DNA of 12,955 nucleotides from Actinomycetales bacterium Ga0077552 (GTDB taxonomy: Bacteria > Actinomycetota > Actinomycetes > Actinomycetales > Microbacteriaceae), in the NCBI GenBank assembly GCA_001464255.1, contig LNFD01000203.1, positions 1 to 12,955 on the forward strand, read 5' to 3'. A program made the position numbers and the translations under genes. Under the pieces are notes generated by a model. The model had not been told where the DNA came from and made no database searches. It saw nothing but the letters and a program-made list of their open reading frames with translations. The number at the start of each line of letters is the position of its first letter. Within the stretch, counting starts at the first letter, position 1. Of this stretch, positions 6,260 through 11,950 are shown piece after piece.

Positions 6260-7594
6260 CTAGTAGCGGGTGAGAAGGTCGGTGAGCGCGGCGTGCCCGA
6301 AGTCGAGCGCATCGAGCGGCACGCGCTCGTCGACGCCGTGGAACATCGCCGGGAAGTCGAGCTCGGGGGTCAGCTTGAGGGGCGCAAAGCCGTAGCCCGT
6401 AATGCCCAGCAGGCTCAGCGCCTTGTTGTCGGTGCCCCCGCTCAGCAGGTACGGCAGCACCTCGGCACCCGGGTCGTGCCGCTGCAGGGTCGCGACCATC
6501 TCGTCGACGAGCGGGCCGCTGAACGGGTTCTCGAGCCCGAGGTCGCGGTGCATCACGATGACCTCGATGTCGTCGCCGACGAGGCGCTGCACCTCGGCGA
6601 GCACGGCGTCTTCCTCCCCCGGCAGGGTGCGGATGTCGATGAGCGCCTCGGCCCGGTCGGGGATGACGTTGTGCTTGTAGCCCGCCTGCAGCAGCGTCGG
6701 GTTGCTCGTCGTGCGGATCGTCGCGGTGAGGAAACCCGCCGCCGTGCCCGAGCGCAGCAGCAGCTCGTCGGGGCCGACCTGTTCGACATCGGCGTCGAGC
6801 AAGCGGGCGAGCTCAGCGAGCAGCTGCCGGGTGGTGTCGGTGAGGTGCAGCGGCCACTGCTGCCGACCGAGGGCGACGACGGCCTCGGCGAGCTTCGTGA
6901 CGGCGTTGTTCGCGATGACCCGCGAGCCGTGCGCGGCCGTGCCGCGGGCGACGAGCTTGATCCAGACCAGGGCCTTCTCTCCCGTCTGCAGCAGGTAGGC
7001 GCGCCGCCCGGCGATCTCGACGGAGTACCCGCCGACCTCGCTGATCGCCTCGGTCGCGCCGGCGAACAGGTGCGGATGCTCGGTCACGACGTGGTGCGAG
7101 CCGAACACTCCCCCGTTCTCCTCGTCGGAGAAGAACGCCACGACGAGGTCGCGATTGGGCCCGCCGCTCTCGATCGTCTGCCGCAGGGCGGTGAGCATCA
7201 TGGCGTCCATGTTCTTCATATCGACGGCGCCGCGCCCCCACAGCATCCCATCGCGGATCTCGCCTGCGAAGGGGTCGACGCTCCAGTTCGCCGGGTCGGC
7301 GGGCACGACGTCGAGGTGGCCGTGCACGACGAGCGCGGGGCGCTCGCCGCGGGCGCGATCGACGGGATTCTCGTACCGGCCCTCGACGCGCGCGAGCACG
7401 CTCGTGCGCCCGGGGGCGGCATCGATCAGCACGGGCTCGAGTCCCATATCGCGCAGCTCGGCCTCGACGTAGTGGGCGGCCTCGGTCTCGCCATTGCTGC
7501 GGCCTTCGCCGAAGTTGGTGGTGTCGAAGCGGATGAGGTCGCGGGCGATGCGGGCGGTGCCGCTGAGCGGGTCGAGCGGAGCATCCGGAGCCAT
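6260..7594 (-). CDS. M20/M25/M40-family metallopeptidase (dipeptidase/deacylase type)
   Basis: The product is 444 residues. The two-zinc M20 site is complete: H93-x-D95 in HGHLDVVPAD, D125 in GRGAVDMKN, E158-E159 in SDEENGG, E186 in ISEVGGY, and H419 in AMFHGVDE near the C-terminus. The lid/dimerisation domain (about residues 215-345) interrupts the catalytic domain and contains the typical GTAAHGSR and IPDRAEALIDIRTLPGE. There is no signal peptide, so it is cytoplasmic. Family members cleave small peptides or N-acyl amino acids; the exact substrate is unknown. I chose ATG 7594 because the family's first helix (ARIARDLIRFDTTN) begins about 13 residues later; the longer open frame upstream runs into the tRNA region. 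It forms an operon with uppP (11-base gap). Confidence 0.92.
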   Translation of the reverse strand: MAPDAPLDPLSGTARIARDLIRFDTTNFGEGRSNGETEAAHYVEAELRDMGLEPVLIDAAPGRTSVLARVEGRYENPVDRARGERPALVVHGHLDVVPADPANWSVDPFAGEIRDGMLWGRGAVDMKNMDAMMLTALRQTIESGGPNRDLVVAFFSDEENGGVFGSHHVVTEHPHLFAGATEAISEVGGYSVEIAGRRAYLLQTGEKALVWIKLVARGTAAHGSRVIANNAVTKLAEAVVALGRQQWPLHLTDTTRQLLAELARLLDADVEQVGPDELLLRSGTAAGFLTATIRTTSNPTLLQAGYKHNVIPDRAEALIDIRTLPGEEDAVLAEVQRLVGDDIEVIVMHRDLGLENPFSGPLVDEMVATLQRHDPGAEVLPYLLSGGTDNKALSLLGITGYGFAPLKLTPELDFPAMFHGVDERVPLDALDFGHAALTDLLTRY

Positions 7595-7662
7595 GCCGAC
7601 AACGCTACCGGCCGCACCGCGCCGGTGACGCGGTGCGCGAAAAGGGCACGCGGCATCCGTGC

Positions 7663-7668
7663 TAATGT
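7663..7668 (+). promoter_or_regulatory. Possible -10 element of the tRNA-Leu gene
   Basis: TAATGT fits TANNNT and lies 42 bases before the tRNA 5' end. It is one of the few AT-rich hexamers in the 116-base gap between the divergent peptidase and tRNA genes. No recognisable -35 is seen. Confidence 0.3.
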
Positions 7669-7710
7669 CGTCTCCGGTCGCGACGCCCCCGGGCGGAGTG
7701 ATCACAACCA

Positions 7711-7794
7711 GCGCGGGTGGCGGAAATGGCAGACGCGCTAGCTTGAGGTGCTAGTGCCCGAAAGGGCGTGGGGGTTCAAGTCCCCCCTCGCGCA
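7711..7794 (+). tRNA. tRNA-Leu (anticodon GAG)
   Basis: The 84 bases fold as a class II tRNA. The 7-bp acceptor stem is GCGCGGG with CTCGCGC, including one G-T pair. The D-arm region is TGGCGGAAATGGCAGACGC. The anticodon stem is CTAGC/GCTAG around loop TTGAGGT, with anticodon GAG at 7745-7747. The long variable arm is TGCCCGAAAGGGCG, as leucine tRNAs require, and the T-arm is GGGGG-TTCAAGT-CCCCC. The discriminator base is A (7794). The next bases are CAG, so CCA is not encoded and must be added after transcription. It reads CUC and CUU leucine codons. Confidence 0.97.
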
Positions 7795-7832
7795 CAGACA
7801 CTGTGTGCGTCGAAGAACTGGTTGAGACAGTG

Positions 7833-7846
7833 CTCCGGAAACGGAG
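7833..7846 (+). other. GNRA-capped small hairpin
   Basis: CTCCG-GAAA-CGGAG is a perfect 5-bp stem closed by a GAAA (GNRA class) tetraloop. It lies 38 bases after the tRNA end and 1 base before the large terminator hairpin. It could be a processing or stability element of the tRNA 3' trailer, or chance. Confidence 0.4.
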
Positions 7847-7847
7847 T

Positions 7848-7880
7848 GAACGGCCCCGAGGCGAGAGCCCGGGGCCGTTC
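7848..7880. terminator. Strong hairpin, probable bidirectional terminator between tRNA-Leu and the DUF2834 gene
   Basis: GAACGGCCCCG (7848-7858) and CGGGGCCGTTC (7870-7880) form a perfect 11-bp stem; the inner GGC/GCC can add three pairs. It sits between the tRNA (plus) and the stop of the small membrane protein gene (minus, 7897), so it can end both transcripts. T-runs are weak on both sides, as is common in high-GC actinobacteria. Confidence 0.75.
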
Positions 7881-7896
7881 GTCGTTCGCGGCTCGC

Positions 7897-8253
7897 TCAC
7901 ATCGCCGGGGTCGGCTCGGGTTCTGCGGCGAGCTGCTGCAGGCGGCGCTCGCGGTTGGCGAGGAAGAGCGGGAACGTGAAGGCGATCGCCGTGAGGCCCG
8001 AGAACACGATGTAGGCCCAGAGGTGCTTCATGCCCAGCCGGCGGCCCTCGATGACGATGAACGCGCACGCCGCGACTGCCATGATGAGCAGGTCCATGGT
8101 GAGCGAGCCGACAGCAGGGCCGCTGCCGAACCAGTCGCCGAAGAAGTCGCGGCGCTCGATGATGGCGATGACGTTGTAGGTCCAGGTGCCGATGAGGCCG
8201 GCGATGGCGAGGACGAGGAAGACGATGGCGGTGCGATTCCAGTGACGGGTCAT
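7897..8253 (-). CDS. DUF2834 family small membrane protein
   Basis: The product is 118 residues with three hydrophobic segments, at about residues 9-30, 47-68 and 78-97, and a short charged C-terminal tail. The pattern GPAVGSLTMDLLIMAVAACAF, then EGRRLGMKHLWAYIVFS, then FPLFLANRERR is that of the DUF2834 family, whose function is unknown. The cytoplasmic loop with RRLGMKH and the end of the third segment (FPLFLANRE) are the most conserved parts. ATG 8253 follows the bases CACAAT-GGCGTC, so a -10-like CACAAT would start transcription right at the ATG, suggesting a leaderless mRNA. Its start is head-to-head with the FolC-like gene, only 9 bases apart. It ends in front of the shared terminator hairpin. 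Confidence 0.88.
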   Translation of the reverse strand: MTRHWNRTAIVFLVLAIAGLIGTWTYNVIAIIERRDFFGDWFGSGPAVGSLTMDLLIMAVAACAFIVIEGRRLGMKHLWAYIVFSGLTAIAFTFPLFLANRERRLQQLAAEPEPTPAM

Positions 8254-8259
8254 GACGCC

Positions 8260-8265
8260 ATTGTG
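8260..8265 (-). promoter_or_regulatory. Possible -10 element of the DUF2834 gene (leaderless)
   Basis: On the minus strand CACAAT matches TATAAT at 4 of 6 positions and lies 6 bases before the ATG at 8253. It overlaps the proposed GTG start of the opposite gene. No good -35 is seen. Confidence 0.3.
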
Positions 8266-9507
8266 CCCGCGCAGACCGATCTCGACGCCCTCGAATCCCG
8301 CACGGCGTTCCGGGAGTGGAGCGCGCGGTCGCCCGGGCAACGGGCCGACCCCCGCCGGTTCGGGATGCTCGTCGCGGCGCTCGGCATCGACCCCGAGCAT
8401 CCCGCCCCCGCCCTCGGCGTCGTCGGATCGAAAGGCAAGGGCACCACGGTCGCCTACGCCTCGGCCGTGCTGGCCGAGACGGGGCTGCGGGTCGGTACGG
8501 TCTTCAGCCCGGGCCTCGTGAGCAATCGCGACAGACTGCGGGTCGACGGCGCGGTGCTGCCGCTCGAGGAGTACGTCGCACTGCTCGAGCGGATCGACGC
8601 CGCCCTGCGAACGCTGCCGCCACCCGATGACGGCTACATCGGACCGAGCGGGTTCTTCCTCGCCGCGGGGCTCGCCCACTTCGCCGCCGTCGGATGCGAG
8701 GTGCTCGTGCTCGAGGCGGGCATCGGCGGGCGGCGCGACGACCTCGGGCGCGTCGGGCTGGTCGGCCTCGCGATGGCGCAGGTCTTTCTCGAGCACACCG
8801 ACCTGCTCGGGCCGACCATCGCCGCGATCGCCGACGACAAGGTCGGCGCCGCGCGGCCCGGAACCCGGTTCGTGAGCTACCTCGCCCAGAGCGAGGAGGC
8901 CGAGGCGGTCATCCGTCAGCACGCTGACGACATCGGCGCTGAGCGGATGCGCATCGACGAGAGCGCCCGCGCACCGTACGCGGGCGCGGTCGTCGAGGGA
9001 CTCACGGGCATGAACGCCGCACACGGCATGATCGCTGCGCGGAGGCTAATGGTCGAGCTCGGGCGGCCGGATGCGACGACCGAGCAGGTGCGCGCCGCGG
9101 CGGCGCGCGTGCACTACCCCGGGCGACTGTCGCGGCACGAGCGTGATGGCTCGACAGTGTTCGTCGACTCGGCTGTCAGCCGCGACGGCTTCGAGAACGC
9201 CCTCGCGCACGTCGAGCGCGAGACGGGCGCGCCGCCCGCGCTCACCCTCGTCTCGGTGCCGCGCGAGAAGGATCTCGCCGGGTTCCGCGCCGTGGCGTCG
9301 ACGCTCCCGGGTCGCGTCGTGTTCGTCGCGATCGAGCGCGTGCACCTGCACTACCCCCAGCGCGGCGAGTGGCCCGGCGAATGGGCGACCGCCGCCGAGC
9401 TACCCGCTCTGCTGCGCAGCGCGCCCGTCGTGCTCGCGATCGGCACCGCGAGTTTCTCGGCCGAGGTGCTGCGGCACTGCGGCGTCGACACCGACCGCGT
9501 CTTCTGA
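8263..9507 (+). CDS. FolC-like Mur ligase family protein, atypical
   Basis: The product is 414 residues. The N-terminal half resembles folylpolyglutamate/dihydrofolate synthase (FolC). It has a P-loop G55-SKGKGTT62, then VFSPGLVSNRDRLRVDG (FolC: SPHL...RI.V.G), FFLAAGLAHF, the glutamate motif VLEAGIGGR (E151), EHTDLLGPTIAAIADDK (FolC: DHxxxLGxTxxxIAxEK) with K193, and a domain-linker asparagine in GLTGMNAAHG. The C-terminal ligase domain departs from FolC: where FolC has DGAHNP this protein has VDSAVSRDG (residues 301-309). ATP-dependent ligation of an amino acid or similar group is likely, but the acceptor need not be a folate. The start could be GTG 8263 or GTG 8242; I prefer 8263 because it leaves the divergent DUF2834 start clear. 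It is followed 14 bases later by a HAD phosphatase, probably an operon. Confidence 0.8.
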   Translation: MPAQTDLDALESRTAFREWSARSPGQRADPRRFGMLVAALGIDPEHPAPALGVVGSKGKGTTVAYASAVLAETGLRVGTVFSPGLVSNRDRLRVDGAVLPLEEYVALLERIDAALRTLPPPDDGYIGPSGFFLAAGLAHFAAVGCEVLVLEAGIGGRRDDLGRVGLVGLAMAQVFLEHTDLLGPTIAAIADDKVGAARPGTRFVSYLAQSEEAEAVIRQHADDIGAERMRIDESARAPYAGAVVEGLTGMNAAHGMIAARRLMVELGRPDATTEQVRAAAARVHYPGRLSRHERDGSTVFVDSAVSRDGFENALAHVERETGAPPALTLVSVPREKDLAGFRAVASTLPGRVVFVAIERVHLHYPQRGEWPGEWATAAELPALLRSAPVVLAIGTASFSAEVLRHCGVDTDRVF

Positions 9508-9511
9508 GACT

Positions 9512-9515
9512 GGAG
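9512..9515 (+). promoter_or_regulatory. Ribosome binding site of the second HAD gene
   Basis: GGAG lies 6 bases before the ATG at 9522 and fixes that start; the frame is open far upstream inside the previous gene. Confidence 0.6.
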
Positions 9516-9521
9516 CCCCCC

Positions 9522-10346
9522 ATGCCCTCCCCCGCCCCCTTTGGCCTGCTGCTCGACGTCGACGGCCCCATCGCGAGCCCGATCGAGCGCCGCATCGTGC
9601 TCGACTCGATCGTGAGCGACCTGCTGACGCTCGCCGCGGCGGGCATCCCGATCGCGTTCATCACGGGCCGCAGCGACGCGTTCATGCGCGAGCAGGTCGT
9701 GGCGCGGCTCGTGGCCGGCGGTCTGGATGCTCGCGCGCACGTCTTCGGCGTCTTCGAGAAGGGCGGCTGCTGGGCACCCGTGACTCCGGAGGGGCTCGGC
9801 GAGCTCGAGGTCGACACCGTCGTCGCGGTGCCGGATGCCCTCCGGGTCGCGGTGGAGTCGCTCGCTCGCGAGCACTACGCCGACACGATGTTCGTCGACG
9901 AGGGCAAGCACGTGATGATCTCGCTCGAGCAGCGCACCGACGTCGCGCCGGCAGATTTCGCCGAGGCGCAGGCGCGGTGCGTGGCCGAGATCGCGCACCT
10001 GTTGGACGTTCTTGAGGTGGGGCCGGGGTTCCGCATCGACCCGACGATCATCTCGATCGACGTCGAGTCGGTGATGCTCGACAAAGACCTGGGTGCAGCT
10101 CGCGCACTCGACTGGTTAGCGGCCCACGGCGTGTCGGCTGAGCGCTGGTGGTCGGTCGGCGACTCGCGGTCGGACTACCTGATGGCCGACGCGGTGCACG
10201 CGCGGGGCATCCCGGTCGCGCACGTCGATGTGCGGCCCGGCGACGGCATGCTCGAGCGCGAGTACGACGTCGTGGTCGAGAGCGACCTCATCCACGATGC
10301 GGCAGGGGCCGCGTTCCTGCGGCGGAGGGTCGCCGAGCTCGACTGA
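9522..10346 (+). CDS. HAD-superfamily hydrolase (C2-cap type, sugar phosphatase-like)
   Basis: The product is 274 residues. The HAD motifs are D12-V-D14-G-P (proline replaces the usual threonine), T48 in AFITGRSD, K188 in VMLDKDLGAARALDWL, and G213-D214-SRSD218 in WWSVGDSRSDYLMADAV. The insertion between motifs II and III (about residues 50-180) is the place and size of a C2 cap, as in Cof-type and sucrose-phosphatase-like enzymes. The segment after motif IV (GIPVAHVDVRPGD) matches the check for accumulated products seen in phosphatases of this group. It is cytoplasmic. The substrate is unknown. It is 14 bases downstream of the FolC-like ligase, so the two may act in one pathway, and 48 bases upstream of the sigma factor gene. 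Confidence 0.85.
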   Translation: MPSPAPFGLLLDVDGPIASPIERRIVLDSIVSDLLTLAAAGIPIAFITGRSDAFMREQVVARLVAGGLDARAHVFGVFEKGGCWAPVTPEGLGELEVDTVVAVPDALRVAVESLAREHYADTMFVDEGKHVMISLEQRTDVAPADFAEAQARCVAEIAHLLDVLEVGPGFRIDPTIISIDVESVMLDKDLGAARALDWLAAHGVSAERWWSVGDSRSDYLMADAVHARGIPVAHVDVRPGDGMLEREYDVVVESDLIHDAAGAAFLRRRVAELD

Positions 10347-10394
10347 GTTCTCGCCTCCCCGGAACCGATCGGGCCATGCCGGACACTACAGAGC

Positions 10395-10973
10395 ATGAGC
10401 ATCCCTCCGGCCGGTGACGATCGCGACGACTGGTCGCAAGCGCAGCGCGGTGTCGGCGAGGGGTTCGGGCGCATCTTCGACCGGCACCGCGACCGCGTCT
10501 ACCGGCACGTGCTGCGACTCGTACCCGTGCCCGCCGACGCCGATGATGCTGTCGCGATCGTCTTCTTGGAGGCGTGGCGGCGACGCGATGACGCTCGACT
10601 GGTCGACGGTTCGCTGCTGCCGTGGCTGCTCGTGACCGCCACCAGGGTGACGCAGAATCTGCAGCGCAGCGCCCGCCGTCATCACGCGCTGCTCGCCAAG
10701 CTCCCGCCCGAGGAGCACGCTCATGATCACGCTGAGCACCTCGATGACGGGCCGGCTGGCGCCGCGTTGCGTGACTTGCCGTTGTCCGATCGCCACGTCA
10801 TCACTCTTTGCGTGCTCGAGGGCCTCACCGATCGCGAAGCCGCGCTCGTACTTGATCTGCCGGTCGGCACGGTCAAGTCTCGGCTCTCACGCGCCAAGCG
10901 CCGGCTTGCTGCCGCGCTCAACGCTTCCCCTCCCGCTCGCACTCGACTGAATGGAGCTGCACATGGCGCTTGA
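10395..10973 (+). CDS. ECF-type RNA polymerase sigma factor
   Basis: The product is 192 residues. Region 2 spans about residues 24-96: FGRIFDRHRDRVYRHVLRL, DADDAVAIVFLEAW, and GSLLPWLLVTATRVTQN, which covers -10 recognition and core binding. Region 4 spans about residues 126-172: LPLSDRHVITLCVLEGLTDREAAL followed by the recognition helix VGTVKSRLSRAKRRL. There is no region 1 or 3, which places it in the ECF group. The linker has a histidine-rich stretch (EEHAHDHAEHLDD, residues 106-118), unusual and possibly metal-binding. The ATG at 10395 has only a weak ribosome site. The end overlaps the next gene by 11 bases, the classic layout of a sigma factor with its membrane regulator. Confidence 0.9.
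   Translation: MSIPPAGDDRDDWSQAQRGVGEGFGRIFDRHRDRVYRHVLRLVPVPADADDAVAIVFLEAWRRRDDARLVDGSLLPWLLVTATRVTQNLQRSARRHHALLAKLPPEEHAHDHAEHLDDGPAGAALRDLPLSDRHVITLCVLEGLTDREAALVLDLPVGTVKSRLSRAKRRLAAALNASPPARTRLNGAAHGA
10953..10956 (+). promoter_or_regulatory. Ribosome binding site of the sigma-linked membrane protein gene
   Basis: GGAG inside the sigma factor coding region lies 6 bases before ATG 10963, which makes that ATG a better start than the ATG at 10951 directly upstream of the motif. Confidence 0.6.
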
Positions 10974-11763
10974 CACTTCCTCCGACTCGTCGGCACGCCA
11001 GCGCGAGCTACGGTCGCATCTGGTCGATCTTGTGGTCGACACGCAGCCACGTCGACGCACTGCTCATCCTGCGGCGATCATCGTAGGAGCGATTGCAGCT
11101 TTCGCTCTTGCCGGGGCGACGACGGGCGCGGCAGTTGCTGCCACCGGCATCCTGAGCCCACCGTCGTCAACCGCTGTCGACGTCACCCAGTTGCTCAATG
11201 ATGCTTTCGTCGGGCAGATCGAGAATGATCCGCCGCCCCTGGTGGTCACTGCTACCGGAAAGACGGAGGTGACCGTCGGCGCGCGTCCTGTCGGTGCCGA
11301 GTCGCTCAGCGTCGCTGTTTCATGCCTTGACCCTGGGCGCTTCGAGATCGGAGTGAATGGAGTCGTCGACTCCTGGCTCGAGTGTGATCAAGGAGGCGGA
11401 GGTGCGGGAGAGCAGCGGTATGCCGTGGACGGTGAGGGTCCGCACACGGTTTCAGTCGTGGGGACAGCGGGAGCCGACTACGTCATCCGGGTGACATGGT
11501 CGCCCCTGCCGATCGCGCCGCCGCTCTCAGATGCACAGACGCAAGCCATCGCCGACGGCGTGATCACCCGGGAAGAGTACGAAGAGGGTCTTGCCCGGTA
11601 CGTCGACTGCATGGCCGCAGCAGGGTGGAGAGTCGAGGTGTTCGACCGGGACTCGCCGGTCATCGAGTACCGCTTCGAGGGCGCCGGGGTCGATGCGGAC
11701 TTCCTGTGCTACGAGGTGGAGTTCTACCGCATCGATTCGAGCTGGCAGGCGTCCCAGGAGTAG
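10963..11763 (+). CDS. Single-pass membrane protein coupled to the sigma factor (putative anti-sigma factor or sensor)
   Basis: The product is 266 residues. A short cytoplasmic part (1-35; ARQRELRSHLVDLVVDTQPRRR) precedes one transmembrane helix (about 37-60) rich in Ala/Val, giving an N-in, C-out topology. The outer part has two modules. Residues about 90-180 are probably a beta sandwich with Cys121 and Cys141 (VAVSCLDPGRFEIG), and about 186-266 hold Cys216 and Cys249 (ITREEYEEGLARYVDCMAAAGW, later CYEVEFYRIDSSWQ). The cysteines could form two disulphides. I recall similar paired modules in other actinobacterial exported proteins, but no function. There is no zinc-binding anti-sigma domain; the cytoplasmic arm is too short for one. 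Codon use is unlike the neighbours: 21 of the first 50 codons end in A or T, against 4 in imuA. It overlaps the sigma gene by 11 bases. Confidence 0.8.
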   Translation: MALDTSSDSSARQRELRSHLVDLVVDTQPRRRTAHPAAIIVGAIAAFALAGATTGAAVAATGILSPPSSTAVDVTQLLNDAFVGQIENDPPPLVVTATGKTEVTVGARPVGAESLSVAVSCLDPGRFEIGVNGVVDSWLECDQGGGGAGEQRYAVDGEGPHTVSVVGTAGADYVIRVTWSPLPIAPPLSDAQTQAIADGVITREEYEEGLARYVDCMAAAGWRVEVFDRDSPVIEYRFEGAGVDADFLCYEVEFYRIDSSWQASQE

Positions 11764-11812
11764 ATACCTCGGTCGAGGGTCTACCTCGTCCTCGTGAGGG
11801 TTGTCGTCGGGC

Positions 11813-11871
11813 ACTTCAACGGATGCGGAACGTCGCGATGCGGATTCGCGTTCTTCCGCATCCGTTGAAGT
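11813..11871. repeat. 18-bp perfect inverted repeat, probable terminator of the sigma operon
   Basis: ACTTCAACGGATGCGGAA (11813-11830) and its exact complement (11854-11871) enclose a 23-base loop. Within that loop CGCGA (11834-11838) and TCGCG (11846-11850) form a second hairpin. It lies 49 bases after the membrane-protein stop and 31 bases before the imuA promoter motifs. No T-run follows. Factor-independent termination and insulation of the imuA promoter are the simplest roles; a protein-binding site or a repeat-element remnant are alternatives. Confidence 0.7.
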
Positions 11872-11902
11872 CTGCGGGGCATGTTCGCGACACGCCGGGC
11901 GG

Positions 11903-11925
11903 ATGTCGGTGCAGGTTGCCATATT
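11903..11925 (+). promoter_or_regulatory. RecA-NDp/PafBC-type promoter motif ahead of imuA
   Basis: ATGTCGGTG - 8 bases - CATATT closely matches the mycobacterial PafBC-dependent motif TTGTCRGTG-N8-TANNNT, with one mismatch in each half and exact spacing. Transcription would begin near 11932, at the ATG at 11933. Confidence 0.5.
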
Positions 11926-11944
11926 CGAACGTATGTTCGATCAT
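11916..11944 (+). promoter_or_regulatory. Housekeeping-type promoter of imuA with the LexA box between -35 and -10
   Basis: TTGCCA (11916-11921, 5 of 6 to consensus), 17 bases, then GATCAT (11939-11944, 4 of 6). The start of transcription would fall at about 11951, the proposed ATG, giving a leaderless mRNA. LexA bound to 11925-11940 would cover the spacer and block polymerase. Confidence 0.45.
11925..11940. promoter_or_regulatory. LexA operator (SOS box) of imuA-imuB
   Basis: TCGAAC-GTAT-GTTCGA is a perfect match to the actinobacterial/Gram-positive SOS box (TCGAAC-N4-GTTCGA), 10 bases before the proposed imuA start. Repression by LexA and induction on DNA damage follow from family knowledge. 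Confidence 0.92.
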
Positions 11945-11950
11945 GGAGAG

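Larger units (their letters stand above)
11764..11950. other. Intergenic region between the sigma operon and imuA
   Basis: These 187 bases hold the 18-bp inverted repeat (11813-11871) and the imuA control region (11903-11944). In 11764-11812 I see only short CCTC/GAGG matches (for example CCTCGGTCGAGG at 11767-11778) that are too small to interpret. Confidence 0.7.

Noticed and set aside
6425..6433. TTGTCGGTG, a perfect left half of the PafBC motif
   Set aside because: It lies inside the M20 coding region with no TANNNT 8 bases later and no gene start downstream on that strand.
6293..7741. 482-codon plus-strand frame opposite the M20 peptidase
   Set aside because: Antisense shadow: its composition (DVERLG, GRAGEQ-type repeats) follows from GC-rich codons of the real gene, whose full active site is on the other strand.
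7711..7900. Integration (att) site of a mobile element at tRNA-Leu
   Set aside because: No integrase gene and no second copy of the tRNA 3' end occur in the window.
7751..8068. Minus-strand reading frame ending in VREGGLEPPRPFGH
   Set aside because: This peptide is the antisense translation of the tRNA-Leu T-arm and 3' end, a well-known spurious annotation. The rest is the shadow of the DUF2834 gene.
7768..8262. Upstream extension of the FolC-like frame to 7768
   Set aside because: It would run through the tRNA T-arm, the terminator hairpin and the antisense of the DUF2834 gene, and shows no family similarity.
10361..10390. GGAACC as an ECF -35 for self-regulation of the sigma gene
   Set aside because: No matching -10 is found at the right spacing; a six-base match alone is not enough.
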